A program made the translations under genes and the position numbers. This document shows positions 34,083-44,625 of a stretch of DNA of 64,000 nucleotides, one piece after another (position 1 is the stretch's first letter; every line of letters starts with the position of its first letter). The notes under the pieces are model-generated. The model was not told the origin of the DNA, searched no databases, and saw nothing but the letters and a program-made list of their open reading frames with translations. This DNA comes from Anadara kagoshimensis. Lineage: Eukaryota > Mollusca > Bivalvia > Arcoida > Arcidae. The stretch covers positions 43,951,464-44,015,463 of the forward strand of contig CM037857.1 of assembly GCA_021292105.1 (NCBI GenBank), given 5' to 3'.

Positions 34083-35435
34083 ATGGAGTGCAAAATATAT
34101 TCATTACATTGCAGTTTTTGGAAAACACGCGTGTTCTTAGCTTTACTTATCGGCGTAATTCTGTTTGTCTCAATACAAATCAACGTGCAACTATATTTCA
34201 ATCGAGAGAAGGACAGTCTTCATTATGCAAACGTTGTATTCCACCAAAGAAAATCAGAAAAAGAAACTGTTACAACTATACGAACCACAAGCATATGGAA
34301 AAACAAACAAGTAAAAAACAACCCGTATCTGCAACAAATAAGTGAAATCGACAATGAAGTTGTAGCTAAACAAAATATATCAAAGGGAGGTAACTCATTA
34401 AATGATATAAAACGAGACAGAAAACCAAGACAAATTAGTGGTTTTTTTGATACAGAACAAAAACCTAAAAAATTAAAAGTAAGAAAAATAGCTTTCAAAG
34501 AATTCGAAAACAGGTATCCGTTGGCAGTCAGTATCGTGGCCTTGGTCAAGCAATATAAAGAAACCGGAAAGGTTCCGCATAAGCCGATAAACCCCTACCC
34601 ATATGAAGTGATGGCATCTCCGGATTATAAGTGTAAAACTGGAGAAGAAAAACAGAATGAAATTCTTCTCGTATTTTTGATCAAGTCGGCCATGGAAAAT
34701 TTTGAAAGACGGAAAATCATTAGAGAGACGTGGGGAGACGAGGATCATCTCGAATATGCCAATGTAAAACGCGTTTTTCTACTCGGAATGCCTCAAAATA
34801 ACCGATCTCTTACAAGAAAAATTATAGCTGAAAATGAAAAATACCAGGACATTGTTCAGATAAATTTTCTTGATGGTTATTACAACAATACGTTGAAAAC
34901 AGTTGGAGCTATAAACTGGGTGACAAGCGCATGTTCGTCTGCTAAATACGCTTTGTTCGTGGACGATGATTATTTTGTTGCGTCAGACGCATTGGTTTCA
35001 TATATTAAAACTATACCAAAGAAACAGGCCCGGTATTTGTATATGGGGTTTGTGAACAATCAAACACCGGCGAGGCGTCCCGTCGGAGAATATGCAAAGT
35101 GGTATATACCTTATTCAGAATATCCGTTTACAAAATACCCTCCATTCGTGTCAGCCGGTGCCATTCTTATGTCAATGGAGTTTCTTACGGACGTGCAAAT
35201 AGCAATACCATATACGCAACACTTCCGGTTTGATGACGTTTTCATCGGTTTTGTTGTTTACAAACTTAAAGTAAAACCCCAGCAAAATGACGACTTTTGG
35301 GTTGAGAAATGTACATATACCGACCCTTGTTTCGAAGAAATGCTTGTATCGCACGAATACACAGACCCCACAGAGATCCGAATCGCATGGGAACTTTTAC
35401 AAGAACTGCGTTCATGGGAGGAGGGCGACAAGTAA
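34083..35435 (+). CDS. Brainiac-like beta-1,3-glycosyltransferase (GT31), gene A
   Basis: A type II Golgi membrane enzyme of family GT31. The closest match I recognise is Drosophila brainiac, a beta-1,3-N-acetylglucosaminyltransferase acting in glycosphingolipid synthesis; vertebrate relatives include B3GALTs. It has 450 residues. A short cytosolic N-terminus is followed by a membrane anchor (about 17-37, VFLALLIGVILFVSI), a basic stem, then the catalytic domain: ERRKIIRETWG, FLDGYYNNTLKT, FVDDDYFV with the metal/nucleotide-sugar DDD at 294-296, YPPFVSAGAILMS and FRFDDVFIGFVVYK. The frame is open to 33963, but a TTACATTTCAG acceptor ends at 34018, so I take the ATG at 34083 in an exon beginning at 34019. 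The coding region is intronless. Its paralogue lies 17 kb downstream on the same strand. Donor and acceptor sugars cannot be assigned from sequence. Confidence 0.93.
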   Translation: MECKIYSLHCSFWKTRVFLALLIGVILFVSIQINVQLYFNREKDSLHYANVVFHQRKSEKETVTTIRTTSIWKNKQVKNNPYLQQISEIDNEVVAKQNISKGGNSLNDIKRDRKPRQISGFFDTEQKPKKLKVRKIAFKEFENRYPLAVSIVALVKQYKETGKVPHKPINPYPYEVMASPDYKCKTGEEKQNEILLVFLIKSAMENFERRKIIRETWGDEDHLEYANVKRVFLLGMPQNNRSLTRKIIAENEKYQDIVQINFLDGYYNNTLKTVGAINWVTSACSSAKYALFVDDDYFVASDALVSYIKTIPKKQARYLYMGFVNNQTPARRPVGEYAKWYIPYSEYPFTKYPPFVSAGAILMSMEFLTDVQIAIPYTQHFRFDDVFIGFVVYKLKVKPQQNDDFWVEKCTYTDPCFEEMLVSHEYTDPTEIRIAWELLQELRSWEEGDK

Positions 35436-36173
35436 ATCTTAAAATTGAATTTGAATTATTTATTACTGTATGTTGGGTATTAAAGTAATTTTTGATTAGA
35501 ATCGATTTTTTGAATTTATATTATTATTCTTAAATTTACACCGGAATATATCGGTAAGTCAAGACAACTAATGATTTACAATCATTTGTTTTTCCAACTA
35601 AAACGGTGTTCAACCAGCTAAAGTGGTATATAGTTCCGGTGTACAACAAACTACAGTTGTACTTATTTTCAGTGTACGATAATACTTGTAGTGGTAGTTT
35701 ATTTCGATGTACTACAAACTTCAGTGGTAGTTGTTTCCGACAAAAAAGGGTTATACATGTTTTGGTAACAATTTCCGGTATATGCATTTAGGGGTTATTT
35801 CCGGTGTAAAACACGCCTGGTCCATTATTAATGGCAACTGGTTATAAAAATACAAGTTAAGGTCTCATATAATATTTACTTGTTGGTGAAGATGGAGAAA
35901 CCCAACAATAAAATACATTTTTTGACGCTTGACATAGGGTGTATGTCTTAAAATGACATAATATTTACTTGTCGCTGAACATGGGGAAACCCAACAATAT
36001 AATACATTTTTGACGCTTGACATAGGGTGTATGTATTGAATTGACATTCTTGTATATACAAAACCTCTTGCGTTACACTTAAAATGTTTTTATTTTGACA
36101 TAACACGTAACGCAATGTATACACAATGTTTAGCGTGTAACCTGAATGATAAACAAAGTAAACACAAAGAGAG
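35436..36173. other. Downstream of GT31 gene A: imperfect repeats
   Basis: Non-coding. 35600-35820 has several 'ttccggtgtac' / 'acaaactacagttgta' imperfect repeats. 35869-36047 is an 88-bp tandem duplication listed separately. Confidence 0.5.
35869..36047. repeat. 88-bp tandem duplication
   Basis: Two units starting 'ataatatttacttgt' at 35869 and 35957, each containing 'gaaacccaacaat' and 'gacgcttgacatagggtgta'. They differ at a handful of positions. Confidence 0.9.
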
Positions 36174-36499
36174 TTGAGTAATGGTGTTTAACGTCCCAGT
36201 CAAGAATATTTCACTTATATCGAGACGTCGCCAGCTATAGGCGAAGGTGCCTGTGCGTTGCGCTGATGGCATTATACAGCGCAGGGTTCTTTATCGTGCC
36301 AAGCCTACCAAGACACGGGACCTCGTTTATTTTAAGCTCCCACCCGAAAGAACCGCGACTTTCATTTCGTAATGCCGAGTGCTTGGCGAAAGAACAATCA
36401 TTACCCACTTTTAAGTCTTGGGTCAGACCCGGCGGGGTTCGAATTCACGACCTCCCACTTACGGAGCGAGCACTCTACCAACTGAGCTACCGCAGTGGT
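36174..36499 (-). repeat. tRNA-derived SINE, copy 5
   Basis: Minus-strand, well preserved. The B box (complement of 'ggttcgaattc') and the A box (complement of 'ctctaccaactgagctacc') are readable near 36434 and 36472. The tail end is at 36174. Confidence 0.92.
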
Positions 36500-36643
36500 T
36501 AAGTAAACACAAAGACATATTTGGACTATTGATGATAAACCCCCCGACTTCGGACTGTCACTAAAGTTAATTCCTAGTGTATGGAGTTGTTATAGTACAC
36601 TTGGAGTGCTCCAACCTTCCCACTGTTTCTATTATGCGTGTAT

Positions 36644-36768
36644 GTCATATACCATTTTTTTAAATTTAATCATAAAATACATTCAAAAAAATGGTATATG
36701 ACAATATATTGTCATATACCATTTTTTTAATGTATTTTATGATTAAATTAAAAAAATGGTATATGACA
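36644..36768. repeat. Head-to-head dimer of a 60-bp inverted-repeat unit, copy 2
   Basis: Each half begins TGTCATATACCATTTTTTT and ends with its complement. The middle of the first half ('aatcataaaatacatt') is the complement of the middle of the second. Halves are joined by 'atatat'. The element is thus a palindrome made of two smaller palindrome-ended units. Confidence 0.9.
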
Positions 36769-36849
36769 GAAATATAGAAAGCTATAGCTATATATAACAC
36801 GGCAACGGATAGCTCCCGATCGAGAACACAAGCTGAGTCCCATGACTAG

Positions 36850-37194
36850 AGTTGAGTTGAGTAATGGTGTTTAACGTCCCAGTCAAGAATATTTCACTTA
36901 TATCGAGACGTCGCCAGCTATAGGCGAAGGTGCAGAAATTTTGCCTGTGTGTTGCGCTGATGGCATTATACAGCAGGGTTCTTTAGCGTGCCAAGCCCAC
37001 CGTGACACGGGACCTCGTTTATTTTAAGTTCCCATCCGAAAGAACCGTGACTTTCATTTCGTAATGCCGAGTGCTTGGCGAAAGAACAGTCACTACCCAT
37101 TTTCAAGTCTTGGGTCAGACTCGGCCGGGGATAGAACCCACGACCTCCCACTTACGGAGCGAGCACTCTACCAACTGAGCTACCGCAGTGGTCT
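36850..37194 (-). repeat. tRNA-derived SINE, copy 6
   Basis: Minus-strand and full length, tail 'gagttgagttgagtaatggt' at 36850 on the plus strand and tRNA head at about 37160-37194. It lies 350 bp from copy 5 in the same orientation and closely resembles it. Confidence 0.92.
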
Positions 37195-37552
37195 CAAATG
37201 ACTTGATGTGGACAGGATGAATTAATTGTCAAGCTGGTCCATAGACCATAAACACATTTTGAGTCTACTATGATTTCCTGTGACTAGACATGGATCGGAT
37301 AAATTAATTTTCTTGTTGGTTCATGGTCCCAGGGGCTTTAATAGCAATACAGGTCCCCGAATGTCCCAGTGACTTGTACAGCGTTAAAATAATCCTTATG
37401 GTCCCAGAGCCTTTTTGTAAAAAAAAAAGGATAGTTGACAATAAAAAGTTGAAGTCATCACCTTTGGGATACAGCTTCAAATGTAGCCTTCATTGGCGTC
37501 ACTAGTAGATTCATAATGGTTCATGAATGTATTTTAAGACCTCCTATCATTG

Positions 37553-37665
37553 TGTCATATTATAAATTTTAGAATTTTCTGAATGAAATATTCAAAAATT
37601 TATAACATGACATTATAAATTTTTGAATATTTCATTCAGAAAATTCAAAAAATTATAATATAACA
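37553..37665. repeat. Head-to-head dimer of a 60-bp inverted-repeat unit, copy 3
   Basis: It begins TGTCATATTATAAATTTT and ends with a slightly altered complement. The first unit ends 'ataacatgaca' and the second starts directly with 'ttataaatttttga'. Same interior as 32460-32583. Confidence 0.85.
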
Positions 37666-37696
37666 ATTGTACTCGCGCCATATGATTTCTTTTTTG

Positions 37697-37920
37697 GTCC
37701 AGGTTTCAGTTTCGCAATTATTCCTTAATTAAGATTTTCCTTAACTTATATATGGGTTTGAATTATGAGTATTTTTTTTATATAATTTTTCAATTTTAAG
37801 CGTTAATAGCACATGTAATAATATAAGTTTTTTTAGTAGCGCCATAAAAATTGTCAAAAGTCTCTACTAGAACTAAAGTTTAGGAAAATGTTAGTTAAGG
37901 AATAATTTCGATATAGGTCC
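37697..37920. mobile_element. MITE of the 'TTTCACAATCATTCCTTAAC' family, copy 2
   Basis: The left end contains 'ttcgcaattattccttaatt', and the right end 'gttagttaaggaataatttc' is its imperfect complement. The interior is AT-rich. Confidence 0.75.
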
Positions 37921-37952
37921 CAGAAGTATTAAAACTGAATAATTAAAACAGT

Positions 37953-38016
37953 TCTGTCATATACCACTTTTTTCAATGTATTTTATGAAAAAAATATCAA
38001 AAAGTGGTATATGGCA
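37953..38016. repeat. Single 64-bp inverted-repeat unit (TGTCATATACCAC)
   Basis: It starts 'tgtcatataccacttttttc' and ends 'aagtggtatatggcag'. It contains 'tgtattttatga', so it is a monomer of the unit that is dimeric at 36644-36768. It lies between two MITEs of another family. Confidence 0.8.
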
Positions 38017-38033
38017 GTTCTAAAATGGACCAG

Positions 38034-38248
38034 AACCAGTCCCCGCGTTCACAATCATGTCTAAACTAAGATTTTTCCTTAACTTATATTTAACTTATTT
38101 TGGCAATCTTTTTAGAACTAAGACTAAGCATTTTTGACACAACTAAACACAAATGTTAAAAGCTTAAAAATTGGCAAAACCATGAAGACATCAATTCTGC
38201 TAGTTTAAAACAATCTTAGTTAAGGAATGATTGTGAAACAAGGGCCTG
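38034..38248. mobile_element. MITE of the 'TTTCACAATCATTCCTTAAC' family, copy 3
   Basis: The left end reads 'gttcacaatcatgtctaaac', the right end 'gttaaggaatgattgtgaaa'. The two are imperfect complements over about 40 bp. Confidence 0.75.
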
Positions 38249-38255
38249 AGCTTAT

Positions 38256-38341
38256 GATACACTGCGCATCATACTATGTTCGGTTTGACTGGAGGTGTGA
38301 TACACTGCGCATCATACTATCTTCGGTTTGATTGGAGATGT
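38256..38341. repeat. 43-bp tandem duplication
   Basis: Two copies of a unit beginning 'gatacactgcgcatcatact' and containing 'ttcggtttga', with four or so differences. Confidence 0.9.
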
Positions 38342-38811
38342 TCATTTATTCGGTTACTTTGGAATCTTCAATATATCTACTTGGTTTCCATATTTAAAGC
38401 TACTAGACACCATTTAGCATTGCAAGTTAAGTGGTAGCACTTAGCAGTAGAGCGTCGACTCATTTTCGCTAGCTCAGTGTTTAACTTTCGACAGGTCTGT
38501 ACTGTATCTCGGGAGCTTTTCGGCATCTTCTATCTTTTTCTCGGCAACTTTTCGTACCCATATTTATTAAAAATACCTCGTGTCAAAATAACACAACTTG
38601 GTATGAGCACTGTCACTGTTACAACTCCTAATTAAGCTTAACGCCTAATGAAGTCCACAGATTGAGGCTCCAGACAAGGAGTCTTTTTGGTATTACAAAC
38701 ATGTTTGTTCTTAAAATTTCACGACTTTATTAGATCAACTAATAATAGCGCAACATCGTTTTATTAGACATTGTCCGCACTTCATTGGGCGTAACTAACA
38801 ATTTTGACTTC

Positions 38812-38947
38812 TGGACTTCATTAGATATTGGACTTCATTAGGCATTAGATTTCATTAGGTGTTGGATTTCATTAGGCGTTGGATTTCATTAGATGTTAGA
38901 TTTCATTAGGAATTGGATTTCATAAGGAGTTGGACTTCATTAGTTGC
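38812..38947. repeat. 17-bp satellite-like array, eight units
   Basis: Eight consecutive 17-mers of the form 'ggatttcattaggcgtt' with substitutions but no length changes. The inverted motif 'cctaatgaagtcc' occurs at about 38645, 165 bp upstream. Confidence 0.93.
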
Positions 38948-39527
38948 TACAAAACAACACAATCTAGAACATTTGTATCTGTAAGATCAAGTATATTTTT
39001 AGACATCCCTAGGGATAAGCAGGCTGGGTCCTTTTTATTTGGTACCGGTATTGTAGTAAAGTTTAAGGTCAAACGCAAAGTTCAGAACATCGTCAAGACT
39101 CGACAGATCAATTTTAACAATTTTTCATGTTAATATCCACACAACAATGCATTAAACTCATGGGAATACATATAGTACAGCCTCGAGTCATTGTAATCAT
39201 TTTTCAGTGGAATTTTATGTTATACAGGGTTTTCAATATACCAACGGAAGTCTATAAAGAAAAACGTAAAAGAAATTAATTTTTGGGCTTCAAAATGCTA
39301 TTTCTATAAGTGAGGTCAAATTATAAGAGGTTTTACTGTAATCTTAACTGTTTAAGGAACTTTGGACATACAGGAACAAAGTTTGATAAATGTAATTATT
39401 AGAATCCTTAAGCCAATGTTGCAATATTTTTACAAAAGGATATAATGTAGGCCTTTGTGATAGTGATGGTCTATCTATCGAATGCCAATGAATTGTGGGT
39501 AACATTGACGTCAAACTGAAGATCAAT

Positions 39528-39686
39528 ATATAGAGGATCTTGCATGAGTGCTTATGTAATATTGAATTTATTAAACGAGTTGAATAATTTTTTATGCAAC
39601 GAGCCTTGGCGAGTTGCATAAAACATTATTCAACGAGTTTAATAAATTCAATATTGCATAAACACGAATGCAAGATTCTATTTATT
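39528..39686. repeat. Large foldback (inverted repeat with 79-bp arms)
   Basis: The left arm 39528-39606 and the right arm 39607-39686 are complementary at most positions ('gaatttattaaacgagttga' against 'caacgagtttaataaattc'), with essentially no loop. A hairpin of this size can be the core of a transposon or a source of small RNA. Confidence 0.85.
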
Positions 39687-40164
39687 ATATAATCCCATAA
39701 AAACGGGTTTTTCGTAGATTTAAAACTTGTCTTCTCATTAGAAGAAAACAGCTGATTGACCGAAACTCAACAAGTTCACGTAAATGTGTACAAGCGCCAA
39801 AAGTAATCCTGCTGAAATATTAAAAGTAAACAATAGTCTGTCCTCAGGAAACAAAAACAAAACAAACATTTTCAATTTAAACACAATGTATCTTCTTTTT
39901 AGAAGAAAAGTACAAAAGTATCAGCTTAAATTAGAATCAACAAACAGTGTCAAATGAAACAAATAACTGTGAACTAGGTCAATTGTGTGACGTCACTCTG
40001 GAATGACTTTTATGCTTTTATGACGTCACACTCATTCAATACGATTTTTATTGTATGACCGTATTACATGGATTATTGAGTAGATTATATAATAAAACAA
40101 ATTAGTAACTGATAGTGTTTTAAAAGTGACGTTGAACTTTTTGACAGTCTTCAGGTCCGAGGCT

Positions 40165-40450
40165 TTGGTAGGCGAGTTGTCTAAATGGCGTTGAATTATG
40201 GGTCGATTTCCAAATCGAATCAACGGTTCTAGGTTGGAATGCCAAATCAGGCTGATCCTAATGCGTTTTTCAGTGGTCTGTGGTTTTCTCTGACAATCCA
40301 GTTTCCTCCACCATCCCTTGACTGAACACCTCTAAATATGTGTTATACCCTTGAACCGGGCGTATCGCCATTACTCCATTTCTTTCTCTTGTTCACAATG
40401 GCTTAAAATATAGAACTTCTACCGCACCGTATTATAATATTTTAGTAAAT
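40165..40450 (+). repeat. Second tRNA-derived SINE family, plus-strand copy
   Basis: The head 'ttggtaggcgagttgtctaa' resembles a tRNA A-box region, with a B-box-like 'ggttctaggttggaatgcc' about 60 bases on. The body has 'gtggttttctctgacaatcc' then 'gtttcctccacc', as in the copy at 8505-8697. Confidence 0.55.
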
Positions 40451-40499
40451 TTTCCAGGCGCAAAATTCGACATGTAAATTAAAGTTTAATGTTTTGCCA

Positions 40500-40770
40500 G
40501 TGTGAGTTAATGGCATTGGGGTTTTACATTGCTGCCATGTTTATCGAGACATCATCTGGTCAGTCAGGTGTTCAGCTGGTCATTGAGTTTTTAAGGTTTC
40601 GTTAAGAAACAAATGGTATTTATTCTGAATGCTAGATGCTTTGAGAAAGAACAACCACTGATTTCATAATGCATTCAGTACCGAACGAAATCACAATTAC
40701 AGTCTATTCTAAGTCTGAATCGAACCCATATCAACTTTTTGAACAGCGGCAACACACTACCAACTGTAGT
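40500..40770 (-). repeat. Highly diverged SINE copy
   Basis: It retains 'tttatcgagacatcatctgg', 'tcataatgcattcagtac' and 'gaatcgaacccatat' in the order seen in the main SINE family on the minus strand, but with many changes. Its identity is likely but weaker than the others. Confidence 0.5.
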
Positions 40771-42105
40771 TGTATTTCTTATGACCAAGCTTATTACAAT
40801 ATCCAACAACACCAAGGGTAATTAAAGACACCTGTGAAACCCCTTTTAACTTTTGTGTTCAATTCAATGCCAAAGATGTCAAGTTAAGTTTTTATGTTAA
40901 AAAATGGATCGGCAATTGTAAATGCATTACTTAATTCATAAAAATCAAAAGTTATATGAAGCATTAAACTTTAAACTTTGGCGATTATCGAAAGTATTTC
41001 ATTGAGAAAACGGTCTGTTCATGATTGTCCCTTTCCTTAAAAACAGATATTCATTATTGTCCCTTTCTGGGTTTGATGTGCTGTTCAAACAAACAATTAT
41101 AGTCTATTCCAATTTTACCTGTAAGAATTTTACCTGGTGGACTTAATGGTATAAGTTATAACTTTCATTGTCTTGAATAAAAAAAATACTTATTCAAATG
41201 TTACTTATTACTCGAAACAAATGAAATAAATATTAAATTACATTTATTATAATTTTTAATTTGAAATTTTAGTCTGTGTCCGTTTCATTTTATTTCTCAT
41301 TCTTAAATATTATTGATTTATTTACTAAAAACAAATAAAATAAGATTAAAAAGAATTCCACAGAATTAGATGTAAACTTTTTTGATTTCAAATTTTGCAT
41401 TAATTCAACCAATAAGAACATGAATAAGAATAACAGGAATTCCATGGAGTTAGATTTATCGCCTGGTAAACATTTTTCGAAGAAAATACTTTTTTTCATT
41501 AATTTAACCAAGACTTACATAGCCTTTCCACTCCATATAAATGTTAAATACAGTGAAAATTTAAATTAGTGAAAAAAATTTGCATTTTTTATCAGAAATT
41601 TCAAGCTCATCCTACGATTGAATTAAATGATAAGCAGATATTGCATTATTGCAAACTCATCACATAACATGTATGCCAATTTCATATAGGTTTAAAGGAG
41701 ATTTTATTTTTTATTTTGCTTTAAAGTTGTACTTATTCCTCTAAAATTTCAAAATAAAATGTAAAATATTTCAAAAACTGATTATATATGTAAAATAAAG
41801 TTCCATCTTTGTAGAAGCTTTATTCAAAAATTTTAAGAAGAAACATTGAAAAATGTGTCTATTAGATTATTCTTTAAAAAATCACAGGTTTTCTCTAAAA
41901 ACTGTTTTTCAAGCTTCTTTTTACCCCAAAAATGTAAAATATTCTTTTCATATATGTTAAAGTTCCATATTGGTAGAAACTATATTTAAAATTTCAAGAA
42001 GAAACATTGAAAAATGTGTTTGTTAGACATTTTCTCAAAATTCACAGTAGTTCTCTCTAAAAATGCAATGTAACTGTATTTTTTACATGTATTTTGATTT
42101 TCATT

Positions 42106-42160
<55 letters not shown>

Positions 42161-42440
42161 TATGTGCATGTTTTATTTGATTTTTTTAAAATGTTTTTAT
42201 TTGGGTTTATATTTTATATTATTTAGTTATTTATTTAGATATGTGTATTTGTGATTTTGTTTAATTTATGAATAAATTTTAAAAATAAAAGATATATTTT
42301 TAATTCTTCTTTTACCTTCTTTTCTGGAATAAACTATACCCCAAGCTTTACTTAAGTCCTATTGTTCCCTATTTCGGTTGAATTCATGATTGTCCCTCTT
42401 TTTTTAACAAAATTCTTACCTGGATATTCAAAAAAGGGAC
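40771..42440. other. AT-rich non-coding stretch
   Basis: Nothing gene-like. 41780-42060 holds two similar blocks around 'aagaagaaacattgaaaaat', and a (TTTA)n run lies at 42104-42160. 'cattattgtccctttc' and related motifs recur (41045, 42365, 42425), indicating a decayed repeat. Confidence 0.5.
42104..42160. repeat. (TTTA)n microsatellite
   Basis: About 14 tetranucleotide units. Confidence 0.97.
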
Positions 42441-44330
42441 AATCATGAATACAAATACAAATACAAATACAAATACAAATATTTTATTAAAGTGTCACAT
42501 GTCATAAAACAATATAGTACATTTAAGATATTTACATATACATAAGATTATGACATCCAATCTATAAAAGACTTATGAGACACTATTTTATGTTTAAAAT
42601 AAATATTATGCACTAAAACACAATAAAAAATTAATCATATAAAAATGAATTACGTCTACTTAAAATACTAAAACAGGTCTTGGCAACTAAAACTGACACG
42701 TCATTATTGCTAAATAAAAATAAAAACTTTTCATCATCAGACATATTATTAAAATCCACATTAAAACTAGCACATTCATTATATAAAATACGGCGTAGAT
42801 CTGCATATAAAGGGCAAGTTAAAATCACATGTTTCTCATCCTCTACATCATCTAAACAAATAAAACATTTCCTATCATTCACAGCCATATTCTCATACCG
42901 ACCCGTTTCTATTTTCAGGGTGCAACACCAAATCTAAATTTAGCGAATGCACTCTTATACCTTCGCTGGATATTGCTTAATACATACTTTTCTGTACCAT
43001 AATGAGACTTAAATAACTTATATGTTCTCAGTTTTTTACCAGTGCTATAAGAACTAACTCTTTTATGCCACTCCTCTTTATAATCGTTAAAAAGTACATT
43101 TTCAATATATAAAATAGAATTTTTGTCAAAATACCTATCTAATTTGCAAAATTGCTCACAGTTTACACTTCTAAATTTTTCCATTACTTTAAAACACCAG
43201 TTCTTCTTATTATTAACAGCATTTCTAAAAGACCAATAAAAAACTTTATAATTCAGCCTATCATTCGACATATCTTTACATCTTGACCAATGTCGAAAAA
43301 TACTGGTCCACTGTTTAACAATCATAGGCTTCCACCCCATATCACCATTTAAAGAATCATTAGGTGTATATTTTCCAACATTCATAAAAAATCTAATAGC
43401 TTTATGTTGAACACTATCAATACAAGAAAAACTTCTGGTGCCCCAAATACTTGTACCATAACTAATAACTGGCCAAACCAGTGTATCAAAAAGCTTAGTA
43501 AATGTACTATATTGGAAACCACCATTTGCTTTGCTTTTAACAATAAGCAAGCTTAAAGCACGACTAGCTGATTTACTTACAGCTTTAGCCATTTCATTAT
43601 AGTCTAAAAACTCTGTCAATAGAAGACCAAGATATTGATAATGTGATGCAATTTGAACAATATTATTACCTATTTTAAAAGTATTCGTAGTTTTTGGAGT
43701 AGACATATTTCTAAAATGAACAACATTTGATTTTTCAAAATTTATAGATAAAAAATTGTTGCTACACCATGAACTGAGAACATCTAATAATACCTGTAGA
43801 TCACTTTCATTCTCTGCCATGAGAACCACATCATCTGCATATAAAAGCACACATATTAAATCCTCATCTATTTTAATACCAACATTAAGTGTTTTCAGTT
43901 CATCAACCAAGTCATTGATAAAATATTAAAAAGTATGGGTGACAATACACAGCCCTGTTTTAAACCTGATGTTACTGAGAACCAGTCAGTCATATGACCA
44001 TTAAGTTTTACACAACATTCAACCTGTGCATATAATGACTTTAAAACATTAAGAAAATGTGAACTTATACCTAAATTACCAAGTTTATTAAACAATAACT
44101 TTCTATTTACTGTATCATATGCCTTCTTAAAATCAATAAAGGCTGTAAATGTAGGCAACTTGTTAAGTTTTCTATTTTCAATAATAGATATGAGGGTACC
44201 AATGTGATCAATTGTACTTCTTTCTTTACGAAAACCATTTTGTTCATCATTAATGATATTATTACAGTCTAACCAATATGTTAACCTATCATTTAGTATA
44301 CTACAATATAATTTGTATACTCATGAATAA
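42441..44330 (-). mobile_element. 5'-truncated non-LTR retrotransposon (LINE A)
   Basis: Minus strand. The 3' end at 42441-42480 is a (ATTTGT)n-type tail. The 3' UTR is about 42481-42630 and coding remnants run to about 44330, where similarity stops inside the reverse transcriptase, a normal outcome of incomplete reverse transcription. The 3' UTR is almost identical to the inverted copy at 44433-44625. Confidence 0.9.
42631..44330 (-). pseudogene. LINE A reverse transcriptase, frameshifted
   Basis: Three frames join: about 43895-44330 (RT blocks including NGFRKERSTIDHIGTL, FIDFKKAYDTVNR and SGLKQGCVLSP), 42915-43910 (catalytic LLYADDVVLMAE, then the thumb and connection) and 42631-42900 (a terminal CFICLDDV...HVILTC zinc-knuckle motif). 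The YADD box is intact. The frame shifts near 43900 and 42900. The N-terminal endonuclease is missing because of 5' truncation. The FIDFKKAYDTV / YADD arrangement and C-terminal CCHC-like finger are typical of the CR1/Jockey-type non-LTR elements, but the clade is not certain. Confidence 0.9.
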
Positions 44331-44432
44331 ACCGAGAAAACACAGACCAAGCCCCAGTTTAACGTTTTTTTTTATTAGACACTAGCGTCTTAATAATAAC
44401 TTTTATTCACTCTAAGTCCACCGGGGGTGGTA

Positions 44433-44625
44433 CGTAATTCATTTTTATATGATTAATCTTTTATTGTGTTTTAGTGCATAATATTTATTTTTAAACATAA
44501 ATAGTGTCTCATAAGTCTTTTATAGATTGGATGTCATAATCTTATGTATATGTAAATATCTTAAATGTAATATATTGTTTTATGACATGTGACACTTTAA
44601 TAAAATATTTGTATTTGTATTTGTA
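44433..44625 (+). mobile_element. LINE A 3' end, inverted second copy
   Basis: A plus-strand fragment from 'cgtaattcatttttatatg' to an 'atttgtatttgtatttgtac' tail. It matches the complement of 42460-42655 with only a few differences over about 190 bp, so it is a very recent, strongly 5'-truncated insertion. Confidence 0.9.

Noticed and set aside
42063..42254. A small hydrophobic protein rich in Tyr-Leu-Phe-Ile
   Set aside because: It is made by the (TTTA)n microsatellite.
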